From positions 1 to 27,796 of the forward strand of contig JAGZLW010000023.1 in the NCBI GenBank assembly GCA_018364455.1: a stretch of DNA of 27,796 bases, given 5' to 3'. The position numbers and the translations under genes are program-made. Of this stretch, positions 1 to 6,633 are shown piece by piece (the stretch's first letter is position 1; every line of letters starts with the position of its first letter). The notes under the pieces were generated by a model. The model was not told where the DNA came from and did not search any database. It saw only the letters and a program-made list of their open reading frames with translations. The DNA comes from Streptococcus mitis. GTDB lineage: Bacteria > Bacillota > Bacilli > Lactobacillales > Streptococcaceae.

Positions 1-96
1 GGGGTTAAACCACCAACAGCAGACCGCGTTAAGAACGCTAAAAAACTCATGGATACCGAAAGTTACCAAGACTATATGAAACGTGTACATGGATAA
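1..96 (+). CDS. pflA: C-terminal 31 residues of probable pyruvate formate-lyase-activating enzyme (partial)
   Basis: The window opens inside a plus-strand reading frame that ends with TAA at 94-96. The 31 residues begin Gly-Val-Lys-Pro-Pro-Thr and end with a helix-like tail (YMKRVHG). A GVKPP motif close to the C-terminus is, as I recall, typical of the radical-SAM glycyl-radical activating enzyme PflA, which activates pyruvate formate-lyase in anaerobic mixed-acid fermentation. The Fe-S cluster motif and the start lie outside the window, so the assignment rests on a short tail and on my memory that pflA lies next to this yidC paralogue in pneumococci. A good intrinsic terminator follows at once, which supports 96 as the true gene end. 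Confidence 0.6.
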   Translation, partial: GVKPPTADRVKNAKKLMDTESYQDYMKRVHG

Positions 97-101
97 AAAA
101 G

Positions 102-127
102 AAGCCTGATGGAAACATCGGGCTTTT
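102..127 (+). terminator. Intrinsic terminator after the partial pflA
   Basis: A 9-base-pair stem (AAGCCTGAT with ATCGGGCTT, one G-U pair) closes a 6-base loop and runs into a short T stretch. It starts 6 bases after the stop codon. The BOX repeat begins directly behind it. Confidence 0.8.
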
Positions 128-128
128 G

Positions 129-278
129 ATACTCAATGAAAATCAAAGAGCAAACTAGGAAGCTAGCCGCAGGTTGCTCAAAACAGTGTTTTGAGGTTGT
201 GGATAGAACTGACGAAGTCAGTAACATATATACGGCAAGGCGAAGCTGACGTGGTTTGAAGAGATTTTCGAAGAGTAT
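129..278. repeat. BOX element, boxA-boxB-boxC form, about 150 bp
   Basis: The element begins ATACTCAATGAAAATCAAAG and ends GATTTTCGAAGAGTAT, the hallmark ends of the pneumococcal BOX repeat. It contains boxA, one boxB with the internal hairpin CTGAC-GAA-GTCAG, and boxC. Related copies lie at 9043-9155 and 27698-27796. It sits between two convergent genes, each with its own terminator, so here it is unlikely to shape a 5' leader. BOX elements are non-autonomous dispersed repeats of S. pneumoniae and close relatives. Confidence 0.9.
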
Positions 279-285
279 GACTTGC

Positions 286-317
286 AAAAAGACTTAGCAA
301 ACTAGCTAAGCCTTTTT
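286..317 (-). terminator. Bidirectional intrinsic terminator downstream of yidC
   Basis: The 8-bp stem GACTTAGC / GCTAAGCC (one G-U) with a 6-base loop is flanked by AAAAA on the left and TTTTT on the right, so it can end transcripts from either side. On the minus strand it lies 5 bases beyond the yidC stop codon. Confidence 0.8.
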
Positions 318-321
318 CTTC

Positions 322-1248
322 TTATCTCGAACGTTGTTTTCCAGCGTTGCGATTTTTGTGTTTTTTCTTGCTTGTGATAGCAGTTGGTTGTTCAGGGGTA
401 ACGTCTTTTCGTCCACTTGGTTTAGAGAAAGCACTTGCTTTTGGTGGGTTCTTCGCCAGTTCTTCACGGACTTTTTTGCGAAGTTTTGGACGAACGATAT
501 AGTTGACGATAAACTGTTGGAGAATCATCATGAAACCACCGACAACCCAGTAAAGTGTGACACTGGCTGGTGAAATGAGGGAGAAGACAACAATCGTGAT
601 TGGGCTCACGTAAGCCATTTTCTTGATTTGTTCTCTTTGCGTTTCATCTTCTACTCCGTGAAGGGAAAGGAGTGATTGAAGATAGTAAAGGACACCTGCG
701 CAGGCAACCAAAATCATACTTGGAGAGCCTAGAGGAATGCCTAGGTAGCTTGCTTGAGCAACACCTTCAGTATGTTGGGCAGCAAAGTAAATTGCAGAGA
801 AGAAAGGCATTTGAAGGAGGATAGGGAAACATCCTACACCACCAAACATGCTGATGCCGTGTTCTTTTTGAGCGGCAAAGAGAGCTTGTTGGGCTTCGAG
901 TTTTTCTTCTTGAGTAGTCGCTTCCTTGAGACGAGTTTGATGTGGCTCAAGGACGTGCTTGAGGGCGTTCATCTTTTCAGAGTGAAGCGTTGCCTTCCAT
1001 GATTGGTAGATACCAAGTGGCAAGATAATCAAGCGCACGATAATGGTTACGATGATGATAGCGACACCGAAGCCTAGACCTTTATCAGTAGCGAAGTACT
1101 TGATAGCTTCAGCCATAGGCGCTCCGATCGTATTCCAAATAAATCCTATTGGCTTTCCTGTGGCTTTATCGACGCTAACACAGCCAGTCAAGACAAGCAA
1201 CATAGCCACTCCCATAGCCGAGAGTGCAAAACGTTTAATAGATTTCAC
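322..1248 (-). CDS. yidC: Membrane protein insertase YidC/SpoIIIJ/OxaA, lipoprotein form with long basic tail (YidC2 type)
   Basis: This 308-residue insertase helps place membrane proteins into the bilayer, alone or with SecYEG. A lipoprotein signal ends in the lipobox L20-T21-G22-C23. The first core transmembrane segment carries the single arginine R72 (ITIIVRLIILP-like context) that forms the hydrophilic groove of YidC/SpoIIIJ proteins. An amphipathic loop (about 85-130) and further membrane segments to about residue 255 follow. The last 50 residues are strongly basic, as in streptococcal YidC2, whose tail contacts the ribosome; the other paralogue normally sits beside rnpA. The start is GTG (1246-1248), chosen because it keeps the lipoprotein signal and has AGAAGGA about 10 bases upstream. 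A TATAAT box (1271-1276, minus strand) suggests its own promoter as well as read-through from acyP. YidD, a partner in insertion efficiency, is encoded at the other end of the window. Confidence 0.95.
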   Translation of the reverse strand: MKSIKRFALSAMGVAMLLVLTGCVSVDKATGKPIGFIWNTIGAPMAEAIKYFATDKGLGFGVAIIIVTIIVRLIILPLGIYQSWKATLHSEKMNALKHVLEPHQTRLKEATTQEEKLEAQQALFAAQKEHGISMFGGVGCFPILLQMPFFSAIYFAAQHTEGVAQASYLGIPLGSPSMILVACAGVLYYLQSLLSLHGVEDETQREQIKKMAYVSPITIVVFSLISPASVTLYWVVGGFMMILQQFIVNYIVRPKLRKKVREELAKNPPKASAFSKPSGRKDVTPEQPTAITSKKKHKNRNAGKQRSR

Positions 1249-1325
1249 TGTTTTTATTCCTTCTTTAAAAATTATACCTTTCTATTCTACTGTTTTTTTA
1301 CAAAATATACAATAGTTCTAGAGAC

Positions 1326-1604
1326 TTAATTTGCGATTTTAAAGTCAGGGTAAGGAGGAAAGTTACTTAGTTTGACATCTAAGTAGCTGACTTTTGAAAA
1401 AGGTGTGGGTCCTTTGCGGATTTCTTGGATAAATTTTGCCATGATAGCAGATGAGTCTGCTTGGGCTAATATTTCCACTGTGCCATCGTCATTATTCCAT
1501 ACCCGACCTGTGATGCCACCAATTTCAAGTGCCAAGCTGTAAACACCCCAACGAAAGCCGACTCCTTGCACCCTACCTTGGGCAATCATTCTAACCTTTT
1601 GCAT
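1326..1604 (-). CDS. acyP: Acylphosphatase
   Basis: This 92-residue protein hydrolyses carboxyl-phosphate bonds in small acyl phosphates such as acetyl phosphate and carbamoyl phosphate. It is the usual length for the family. The signature GRVQGVGFRW (residues 10-19) supplies the phosphate-binding loop and catalytic Arg18. The second signature around WNNDDGTVEI places the catalytic asparagine at Asn37. The ATG at 1602-1604 is preceded on the minus strand by AAAGGGG, a fair ribosome-binding site. A TATAAT box at 1644-1649 (minus strand) is a candidate promoter lying inside the start of the divergent methyltransferase gene. The yidC start is 77 bases downstream, so the two genes may share a transcript. 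Confidence 0.93.
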   Translation of the reverse strand: MQKVRMIAQGRVQGVGFRWGVYSLALEIGGITGRVWNNDDGTVEILAQADSSAIMAKFIQEIRKGPTPFSKVSYLDVKLSNFPPYPDFKIAN

Positions 1605-1622
1605 ACCAAACCCCTTTGATTG

Positions 1623-1631
1623 TGTTATAAT
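1623..1631 (+). promoter_or_regulatory. Extended -10 promoter of the TrmH-family gene, apparently leaderless
   Basis: TGT-TATAAT is a perfect extended -10 element. There is no convincing -35 box, as is common for extended -10 promoters. Only 6 bases separate it from the ATG at 1638, where transcription is expected to start, so the mRNA should have no 5' leader and no Shine-Dalgarno site. Confidence 0.7.
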
Positions 1632-1637
1632 ATTTCT

Positions 1638-2378
1638 ATGACTATTATAACCTCAAAAGCCAATTCTGTGGTAAAAAATGCCAAGAAATTACACCAAAAA
1701 AAATACCGTAAGTCTTCCTATTTGATTGAAGGCTGGCACTTGTTTGAAGAAGCTGTCCAAGCTGGAGTGACGATTGAGAAAATCTTTGCGCTAGAAAGTT
1801 ACCGAGATCAGTTAGCTGGCTTTCCGCAAACTGTCTGGGTGTCAGAGGATATTTTGCTAGATTTGGCGGATTCTCAGACTCCACAGGGCATTGTTGCGGT
1901 GGTTCAAAAAGAAGAAGTAGGACAAGTTGATTTTAGTCAGGGTAAGTTCTTGTTTTTGGAAGATGTGCAAGATCCTGGTAATGTGGGAACTATCATTCGG
2001 ACTGCGGATGCAGCAGGCTATACAGGAGTGATTGTTTCTGATAAGTCGGCAGATATCTACAGTCTCAAGACCTTACGTTCGATGCAAGGCAGTCACTTCC
2101 ACCTGCCTATTTACCGAATGTCTAGTCAAGCGCTTCTTGAGGAAGCTAAAAAGGCTGCTATCCCAGTGCTAGCAACAACTCTATCTAAAGATTCTGTTGA
2201 TTACAGAGAACTGCTTCCTATAGAAAATTTTGTACTAGTTATGGGGAATGAGGGTCAAGGAATTAGTCCCCTCATGGCTGAAAGTGCAGACCAGTTGGTC
2301 CACATTAGTATGAAGGGGCAGGCCGAGAGTCTCAATGTTGCCGTTGCAGCAGGTATTTTAATTTTCCATTTAAGCTAA
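1638..2378 (+). CDS. TrmH/SpoU-family RNA 2'-O-ribose methyltransferase
   Basis: The 246-residue protein has an N-terminal SpoU substrate-binding domain (about 1-95) and a C-terminal knotted SPOUT methyltransferase domain. The three family motifs are all present: DPGNVGTIIRTADAAG (112-127), MGNEGQGIS (202-210) and MKGQAESLNVAVAAGI (225-240). They bind S-adenosylmethionine and form the trefoil knot. The target is probably a ribose in 23S rRNA or tRNA, but the sequence does not tell which; B. subtilis YsgA/RlmB-like enzymes are the nearest relatives I can name. I chose ATG 1638 over the in-frame TTG at 1620, because 1620 lies upstream of the expected transcription start and the protein would gain a weak extension. 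The gene is divergent from acyP and monocistronic or read through into the next gene. Confidence 0.9.
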   Translation: MTIITSKANSVVKNAKKLHQKKYRKSSYLIEGWHLFEEAVQAGVTIEKIFALESYRDQLAGFPQTVWVSEDILLDLADSQTPQGIVAVVQKEEVGQVDFSQGKFLFLEDVQDPGNVGTIIRTADAAGYTGVIVSDKSADIYSLKTLRSMQGSHFHLPIYRMSSQALLEEAKKAAIPVLATTLSKDSVDYRELLPIENFVLVMGNEGQGISPLMAESADQLVHISMKGQAESLNVAVAAGILIFHLS

Positions 2379-2391
2379 TTTTAACTTTCTT

Positions 2392-2400
2392 TGTTATAAT
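2392..2400 (+). promoter_or_regulatory. Extended -10 promoter for the Bax-inhibitor-1-like gene
   Basis: TGT-TATAAT lies 33 bases before the ATG at 2433. A normal ribosome-binding site, AAGGAG at 2422-2427, follows. No clear -35 box is visible. Confidence 0.6.
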
Positions 2401-2432
2401 CAAGGAAAGATGTTCATAGAAAAGGAGAAAAG

Positions 2433-3116
2433 ATGAATCACACTATTATTCATGACCGCGCAGGTCTCAATCAATTTTACGCTAAGGTTTATGCCTTTGT
2501 TGGTCTGGGAATTGGGCTATCCGCTTTGGTATCAGGCCTTATGTTGACGGTCTTTCAATCTCAGTTGGTTTACTTTTTGATGCAGGGGCGTCTCTGGTTG
2601 ACCATTGCTACTTTTGCGGAGTTGGCCTTGGTTTTCGTTGCCAGCAGTATGGCTTCAAAGAATAGTCCAGCGGCTCTTCCAGTATTTTTACTTTACTCAG
2701 TATTAAACGGCTTTACCCTTAGTTTTGTGGTGGCCTTCTATACTCCAGGTACAGTTTTATCTGCCTTTGTGTCGAGCGCCCTTCTCTTCTTTGTCATGGC
2801 GGCAGTTGGCATGTTCACCAAGAAAGATTTGAGTGGCCTTGGTCGAGCTATGATGGCGGCTCTTATCGGTTTGATTATTGCCATGGTAGTTAATATTTTC
2901 TTGGCTAGCGGTTTCTTTGATTATATGATCAGCGTAGCCATGGTCTTGGTCTTCTCTGGGCTGATTGCTTGGGACAACCAAAAAATTCGCTATGCCTATG
3001 AACAATCGCAAGGTCGAGTAGCAACAGGTTGGGTTGTGTCAATGGCTCTCAGTATCTATCTTGATTTTATCAATCTTTTCCTAAGCATTTTACGTATCTT
3101 CGGTCGTAATGACTAA
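2433..3116 (+). CDS. Bax inhibitor-1/YccA-family integral membrane protein
   Basis: The 227-residue protein is almost entirely hydrophobic, with about seven membrane-spanning segments, starting near residues 20-45 and ending near 200-222. This is the layout of the BI-1/YccA/TMBIM family. The late segment reads LVFSGLIAWDNQKIRYAYE, which contains the conserved Asp and the pattern seen before the last helix in bacterial YetJ/YccA proteins. B. subtilis YetJ is a pH-dependent calcium leak channel and E. coli YccA modulates FtsH; which role applies here cannot be told from the sequence. The gene has its own extended -10 promoter and a strong terminator, so it is probably monocistronic, with some read-through from the methyltransferase gene 54 bases upstream. 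Confidence 0.88.
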   Translation: MNHTIIHDRAGLNQFYAKVYAFVGLGIGLSALVSGLMLTVFQSQLVYFLMQGRLWLTIATFAELALVFVASSMASKNSPAALPVFLLYSVLNGFTLSFVVAFYTPGTVLSAFVSSALLFFVMAAVGMFTKKDLSGLGRAMMAALIGLIIAMVVNIFLASGFFDYMISVAMVLVFSGLIAWDNQKIRYAYEQSQGRVATGWVVSMALSIYLDFINLFLSILRIFGRND

Positions 3117-3126
3117 AGGTCTATGA

Positions 3127-3158
3127 AATCAGTGTTTTGAGTGACACTGATTTTTTTT
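3127..3158 (+). terminator. Strong intrinsic terminator after the BI-1-like gene
   Basis: A 9-bp perfect stem (AATCAGTGT with ACACTGATT) and an 8-base loop lead into eight T residues, 10 bases after the stop codon. Confidence 0.9.
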
Positions 3159-3226
3159 AAATTTCTCTTTCCTTTTCTTGAAAATAGGTGTATAATGCTT
3201 TTAATTAATTTTTTGAGGAGTAGTTT

Positions 3227-4219
3227 ATGAAGAAAAGTTTTATCCATCAACAAGAAGAGATTTCCTTTGTCAAAAACACTTTTACCCAGTATTTGAAAGA
3301 TAAGTTAGAAGTTGTCGAAGTTCAAGGTCCTATCTTGAGCAGGGTCGGTGACGGGATGCAGGATAATTTATCAGGTGTTGAGAATGCCGTATCGGTCAAG
3401 GTTCTCCAAATCCCTGATGCTACTTATGAAGTGGTGCACTCCCTTGCTAAATGGAAACGCCATACCTTGGCTCGTTTTGGTTTCGGTGAAGGTGAAGGTC
3501 TTTTCGTCCACATGAAGGCTCTTCGTCCAGACGAAGACTCGTTGGATGCGACCCACTCTGTTTATGTTGACCAGTGGGACTGGGAGAAGGTTATCCCAAA
3601 TGGTAAGCGTAACATCGCTTATCTAAAAGAAACAGTTGAGAAGATTTACAAGGCTATTCGCCTTACTGAGCTAGCTGTTGAAGCCCGCTATGACATCGAA
3701 TCAATCTTGCCAAAACAAATCACTTTTATCCACACAGAAGAGTTGGTAGAACGCTACCCAGACTTGACACCAAAAGAACGTGAAAATGCTATATGTAAAG
3801 AATTTGGAGCAGTCTTCTTAATCGGTATCGGTGGTGAATTGCCAGACGGCAAGCCACACGATGGGCGTGCACCAGACTACGATGACTGGACAAGCGAGTC
3901 TGAAAATGGCTACAAGGGTCTAAATGGCGATATTCTTGTTTGGAATGAGTCTTTAGGTGGAGCCTTTGAGTTGTCTTCTATGGGGATTCGTGTAGATGAA
4001 GAAACCCTTCGCCGTCAGGTAGAAATCACCGGTGATGAAGACCGCTTGGAATTGGAATGGCACAAGGCTTTGTTGAATGGCCTATTCCCGTTGACAATCG
4101 GTGGAGGAATTGGACAATCTCGGATGGCCATGTTCCTACTTCGCAAGAAACACATTGGAGAAGTACAAACAAGTGTTTGGCCTCAAGAAGTCCGCGATAC
4201 TTACGAAAATATTTTATAG
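3227..4219 (+). CDS. asnA: Aspartate-ammonia ligase (asparagine synthetase A)
   Basis: AsnA makes asparagine from aspartate, ammonia and ATP in the cytoplasm. The 330-residue length is exactly usual for the family, which is related to class II aminoacyl-tRNA synthetases. Recognisable stretches are the N-terminal ISFVKNTF region, the SRVGDGMQDNLSGVENAV block (about 44-61), HSLAKWKRHTL, VYVDQWDWEKVI and the C-terminal GGGIGQSRMAMFLL motif that resembles class II motif 3. A TATAAT box at 3191-3196 and GAGGAG at 3215-3220 set promoter and start. No T-box motif is visible in the short leader, so I see no tRNA-dependent control. A terminator follows directly, so the gene is probably transcribed alone. 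Confidence 0.97.
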   Translation: MKKSFIHQQEEISFVKNTFTQYLKDKLEVVEVQGPILSRVGDGMQDNLSGVENAVSVKVLQIPDATYEVVHSLAKWKRHTLARFGFGEGEGLFVHMKALRPDEDSLDATHSVYVDQWDWEKVIPNGKRNIAYLKETVEKIYKAIRLTELAVEARYDIESILPKQITFIHTEELVERYPDLTPKERENAICKEFGAVFLIGIGGELPDGKPHDGRAPDYDDWTSESENGYKGLNGDILVWNESLGGAFELSSMGIRVDEETLRRQVEITGDEDRLELEWHKALLNGLFPLTIGGGIGQSRMAMFLLRKKHIGEVQTSVWPQEVRDTYENIL

Positions 4220-4221
4220 AG

Positions 4222-4250
4222 AATCGAACCGCAAGGTTCGGTTTTCTTTC
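4222..4250 (+). terminator. Intrinsic terminator after asnA
   Basis: The stem CGAACC / GGTTCG (4225-4230 and 4235-4240), extendable by three pairs, closes a GCAA tetraloop. A T-rich tail follows. Confidence 0.85.
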
Positions 4251-4267
4251 TCTTTTTGCCCATAATT

Positions 4268-4276
4268 TGGTATAAT
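4268..4276 (+). promoter_or_regulatory. Extended -10 promoter of rsmD, apparently leaderless
   Basis: TGG-TATAAT is a perfect extended -10 box. Seven bases separate it from the rsmD ATG at 4284, so transcription should start at or next to the A of the start codon. No Shine-Dalgarno site can be present on such an mRNA. Confidence 0.7.
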
Positions 4277-4283
4277 AAACGGT

Positions 4284-4823
4284 ATGAAAATCGTATCAGG
4301 AATCTATGGGGGACGTCCCCTCAAGACACTAGAAGGAAAGACGACAAGACCTACTTCGGATAAGGTTAGGGGAGCTATTTTTAACATGATTGGTCCCTAC
4401 TTTGAAGGGGGACGAGTCTTGGACCTTTATGCAGGTAGTGGTGGTTTATCTATCGAGGCAGTATCGCGTGGTATGTCCAGCGCTGTTTTGGTGGAGCGAG
4501 ACCGTAAGGCTCAGGCTATCGTGGCTGAAAATATTCAGATGACCAAGGAAGTTGGAAAATTTCAACTCCTCAAGATGGATGCAGAAAGGGCATTGGAACA
4601 GGTATCTGGGGAATTCGACCTCATTTTCTTAGACCCTCCTTATGCCAAGGAACAAATCGTAGCAGATATTGAAAGAATGGCTGAGAGGGAGCTTTTTTCT
4701 GAAGATGTCATGGTCGTGTGTGAGACGGATAAGGCCGTTGAACTTCCAGAAGAAATTGCCTGCCTGGGCATCTGGAAGGAAAAGATTTATGGAATTAGTA
4801 AGGTGACGGTCTATGTCAGATAA
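4284..4823 (+). CDS. rsmD: 16S rRNA (guanine-966-N2)-methyltransferase RsmD
   Basis: RsmD methylates a guanine in 16S rRNA of the small subunit, using S-adenosylmethionine. The 179-residue protein is of family length. The Rossmann motif I DLYAGSGGLSIEA (47-59) binds the cofactor and the catalytic motif DPPY (117-120) is that of amino-group methyltransferases. The N-terminus MKIVSGIYGGRPLKT and the TRPTSDKVRGAIFNM stretch (21-35) are typical of RsmD. The ATG is the only sensible start and lies 7 bases behind an extended -10 box. The gene overlaps coaD by 11 bases, a pairing found in many Firmicutes, and coaD overlaps sepM, so the three are probably translated in a coupled way from one mRNA. 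Confidence 0.95.
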   Translation: MKIVSGIYGGRPLKTLEGKTTRPTSDKVRGAIFNMIGPYFEGGRVLDLYAGSGGLSIEAVSRGMSSAVLVERDRKAQAIVAENIQMTKEVGKFQLLKMDAERALEQVSGEFDLIFLDPPYAKEQIVADIERMAERELFSEDVMVVCETDKAVELPEEIACLGIWKEKIYGISKVTVYVR

Positions 4824-5301
4824 GATTGGCTTATTCACAGGCTCATTTGATCCGATGACAAATGGGCATCTGGATATCATTGAACGGGCGAGCAGACTTT
4901 TTGATAAGCTCTATGTCGGTATTTTTTTTAATCCCCACAAACAAGGATTTCTCCCTCTTGAAAATCGTAAACGGGGGTTAGAAAAGGCTGTGAAACATTT
5001 GGGAAATGTTAAAGTTGTGTCTTCTCATGATGAATTGGTAGTTGATGTCGCAAAAAGACTGGGGGCTACTTGCCTAGTGCGGGGTTTGAGGAATGCAGCG
5101 GATTTGCAATATGAAGCCAGTTTTGATTACTACAACCATCAGCTGTCTCCTGATATAGAGACAATTTATTTACATAGCCGACCTGAACATCTCTATCTCA
5201 GTTCATCCGGTATTAGAGAGCTATTGAAGTTTGGTCAGGATGTTGCCTGCTATGTTCCTGAGAGTATTTTGGAGGAAATAAGAAATGAAAAAAAAGATTA
5301 G
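4813..5301 (+). CDS. coaD: Phosphopantetheine adenylyltransferase
   Basis: CoaD transfers AMP from ATP to 4'-phosphopantetheine, the penultimate step of coenzyme A synthesis. The 162-residue length is normal. The nucleotidyltransferase motif GSFDPMTNGHLDII (10-23) contains the TxGH-type signature as T16-N17-G18-H19. RGLRNAADLQYE (90-101) forms the phosphopantetheine site and SSSGIRE (130-136) is the ISSTxIR-type motif with catalytic Ser/Arg. It overlaps rsmD upstream by 11 bases and sepM downstream by 17 bases, which suggests translational coupling. No promoter is visible directly in front of it. Confidence 0.96.
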   Translation: MSDKIGLFTGSFDPMTNGHLDIIERASRLFDKLYVGIFFNPHKQGFLPLENRKRGLEKAVKHLGNVKVVSSHDELVVDVAKRLGATCLVRGLRNAADLQYEASFDYYNHQLSPDIETIYLHSRPEHLYLSSSGIRELLKFGQDVACYVPESILEEIRNEKKD

Positions 5302-6322
5302 ATGGCCCTTATATGTCATTGCGGCCTTGATTGTGACTTTCTTGGCATTTGTAGTGCCTTTGCCCTACTATATAGAGGTTCCAGGTGGTTCGGAAGATAT
5401 TCGCCAAGTCCTTAAAGTCAATGACACAGAAGATAAGGAAGCTGGGGCCTATCAATTCGTTACGGTTGGTGTCCAGCACACTACTTTAGCCCATATGATT
5501 TATGCGTGGTTGACGCCTTTTACAGATATTCGTAGTGCCCAAGAGACTACAGGTGGCTCTTCCGATGTTGAATTTATGCGGATCAATCAATTCTACATGC
5601 AAACATCACAAAACATGGCCAAGTATCAAGGACTAAAAACAGCTGGTAAGGATATTGAACTAAAATACCTTGGGGTTTATGTTTTGACTGTGACAGATAA
5701 TTCAACCTTTAAAGGGATTCTCAACATCTCTGATACCGTCACAGCAGTCAATGATCAGACCTTTGACAGTTCCAAAGATTTGATTGATTATGTCAATTCT
5801 CAAAAATTAGGGGACTCTGTCAAAGTAACCTATGAAGAGGATGGGCAAACCAAATCTGCAGAAGGAAAGATTATCACCTTGGAAAATGGCAAAAATGGAA
5901 TTGGAATCGGCTTGATTGACCGTACAGAAGTAACCAGTGATGTCCCAATTCGCTTTTCAACAGCTGGTATCGGTGGTCCAAGTGCAGGTCTCATGTTTAG
6001 TCTAGCCATCTATACCCAAATAGCAGACCCAGGCCTTCGTAATGGCCGCATTGTTGCCGGTACAGGAACCATTGACCGTGATGGTAATGTGGGGGATATT
6101 GGAGGTATTGATAAAAAAGTTGTAGCTTCGGCTAGAGAAGGTGCTGCTATTTTCTTTGCCCCTGATAACCCTGTTAGCGAAGAAGAACAAAAAGCACATC
6201 CTGATGCTAAAAACAACTACCAAACAGCCCTGGAAGCAGCCAAAACAATCAAGACGGATATGAAAATCGTGCCTGTTAAAACCCTACAAGATGCAATTGA
6301 TTACTTGAAACACAATCCCTAG
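5285..6322 (+). CDS. sepM: PDZ/Lon-type membrane serine protease, SepM-like
   Basis: The 345-residue protein has one N-terminal membrane anchor (about 7-27), an extracytoplasmic PDZ domain (about 128-200) and a C-terminal Lon S16 protease domain. The catalytic dyad is visible: Ser233 in GIGGPSAG and Lys278 in GGIDKK, 45 residues apart. In S. mutans the orthologue SepM trims the competence-stimulating peptide outside the cell; the substrate in Mitis-group species is not evident from sequence. The start at 5285 has GGAGG about 10 bases upstream, inside the end of coaD. The stop codon lies in a stem (CTAGTTT at 6319-6325, AAACTAG at 6341-6347) that lacks a T tract, so it is not a clear terminator. 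Confidence 0.9.
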   Translation: MKKKIRWPLYVIAALIVTFLAFVVPLPYYIEVPGGSEDIRQVLKVNDTEDKEAGAYQFVTVGVQHTTLAHMIYAWLTPFTDIRSAQETTGGSSDVEFMRINQFYMQTSQNMAKYQGLKTAGKDIELKYLGVYVLTVTDNSTFKGILNISDTVTAVNDQTFDSSKDLIDYVNSQKLGDSVKVTYEEDGQTKSAEGKIITLENGKNGIGIGLIDRTEVTSDVPIRFSTAGIGGPSAGLMFSLAIYTQIADPGLRNGRIVAGTGTIDRDGNVGDIGGIDKKVVASAREGAAIFFAPDNPVSEEEQKAHPDAKNNYQTALEAAKTIKTDMKIVPVKTLQDAIDYLKHNP

Positions 6323-6364
6323 TTTTTAAGGGAAGTTTCCAAACTAGCGCACAAACAGAGAAGA

Positions 6365-6373
6365 TGGTATAAT
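6365..6373 (+). promoter_or_regulatory. Extended -10 promoter of the DUF1146 gene and murA, apparently leaderless
   Basis: TGG-TATAAT ends 6 bases before the ATG at 6380. This is the same spacing as in front of the TrmH-family gene. No ribosome-binding site fits between box and start. Confidence 0.65.
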
Positions 6374-6379
6374 AGTCAA

Positions 6380-6610
6380 ATGGTTCAATTATTATTCACT
6401 CTAAGCAGTCACATGCTCTTTATTTATGTGAGTTTTTACCTTTTAAAGAATCTTGTTAGATGGGAAAAGGTTTTAAAAGTGACAGCTGAGAATACAGGAA
6501 AAGTTCGTTTACTAGTAGCCTTTTTCAGCATTGTAATGGGCTATATCATGAGTTCTTTCTTTATCAGCCTGTATCAGTTGTGGCAAGAAGTACTTAGAGG
6601 ATTATTATAA
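6380..6610 (+). CDS. Small DUF1146 (YwzB-like) membrane protein
   Basis: The 76-residue protein has two membrane segments (about 5-24 and 42-66) around a short basic loop (KNLVRWEKVLK). Its size, topology and position directly before murA match the DUF1146/YwzB family; in B. subtilis ywzB also neighbours murAA. Function is unknown. The start ATG is placed right after an extended -10 box, so translation would be leaderless. murA follows after 23 bases and has its own AAAGGAAA site, so this promoter probably also serves murA. Confidence 0.8.
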   Translation: MVQLLFTLSSHMLFIYVSFYLLKNLVRWEKVLKVTAENTGKVRLLVAFFSIVMGYIMSSFFISLYQLWQEVLRGLL

Positions 6611-6633
6611 AATCAAATGTAAAGGAAATAAGT

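Noticed and set aside
72..287. A minus-strand open frame of 71 codons
   Set aside because: It lies mostly within the BOX repeat and two terminators, and its codons show no protein family.
1620..1637. An upstream TTG start that would lengthen the TrmH-family methyltransferase by six residues
   Set aside because: It overlaps the -10 box, so it would not be in the mRNA, and the extension is not needed by the family.
6319..6347. A stem (CTAGTTT/AAACTAG) over the sepM stop as a terminator
   Set aside because: No T run follows and the loop is asymmetrical; I left it as a remark in the sepM entry.
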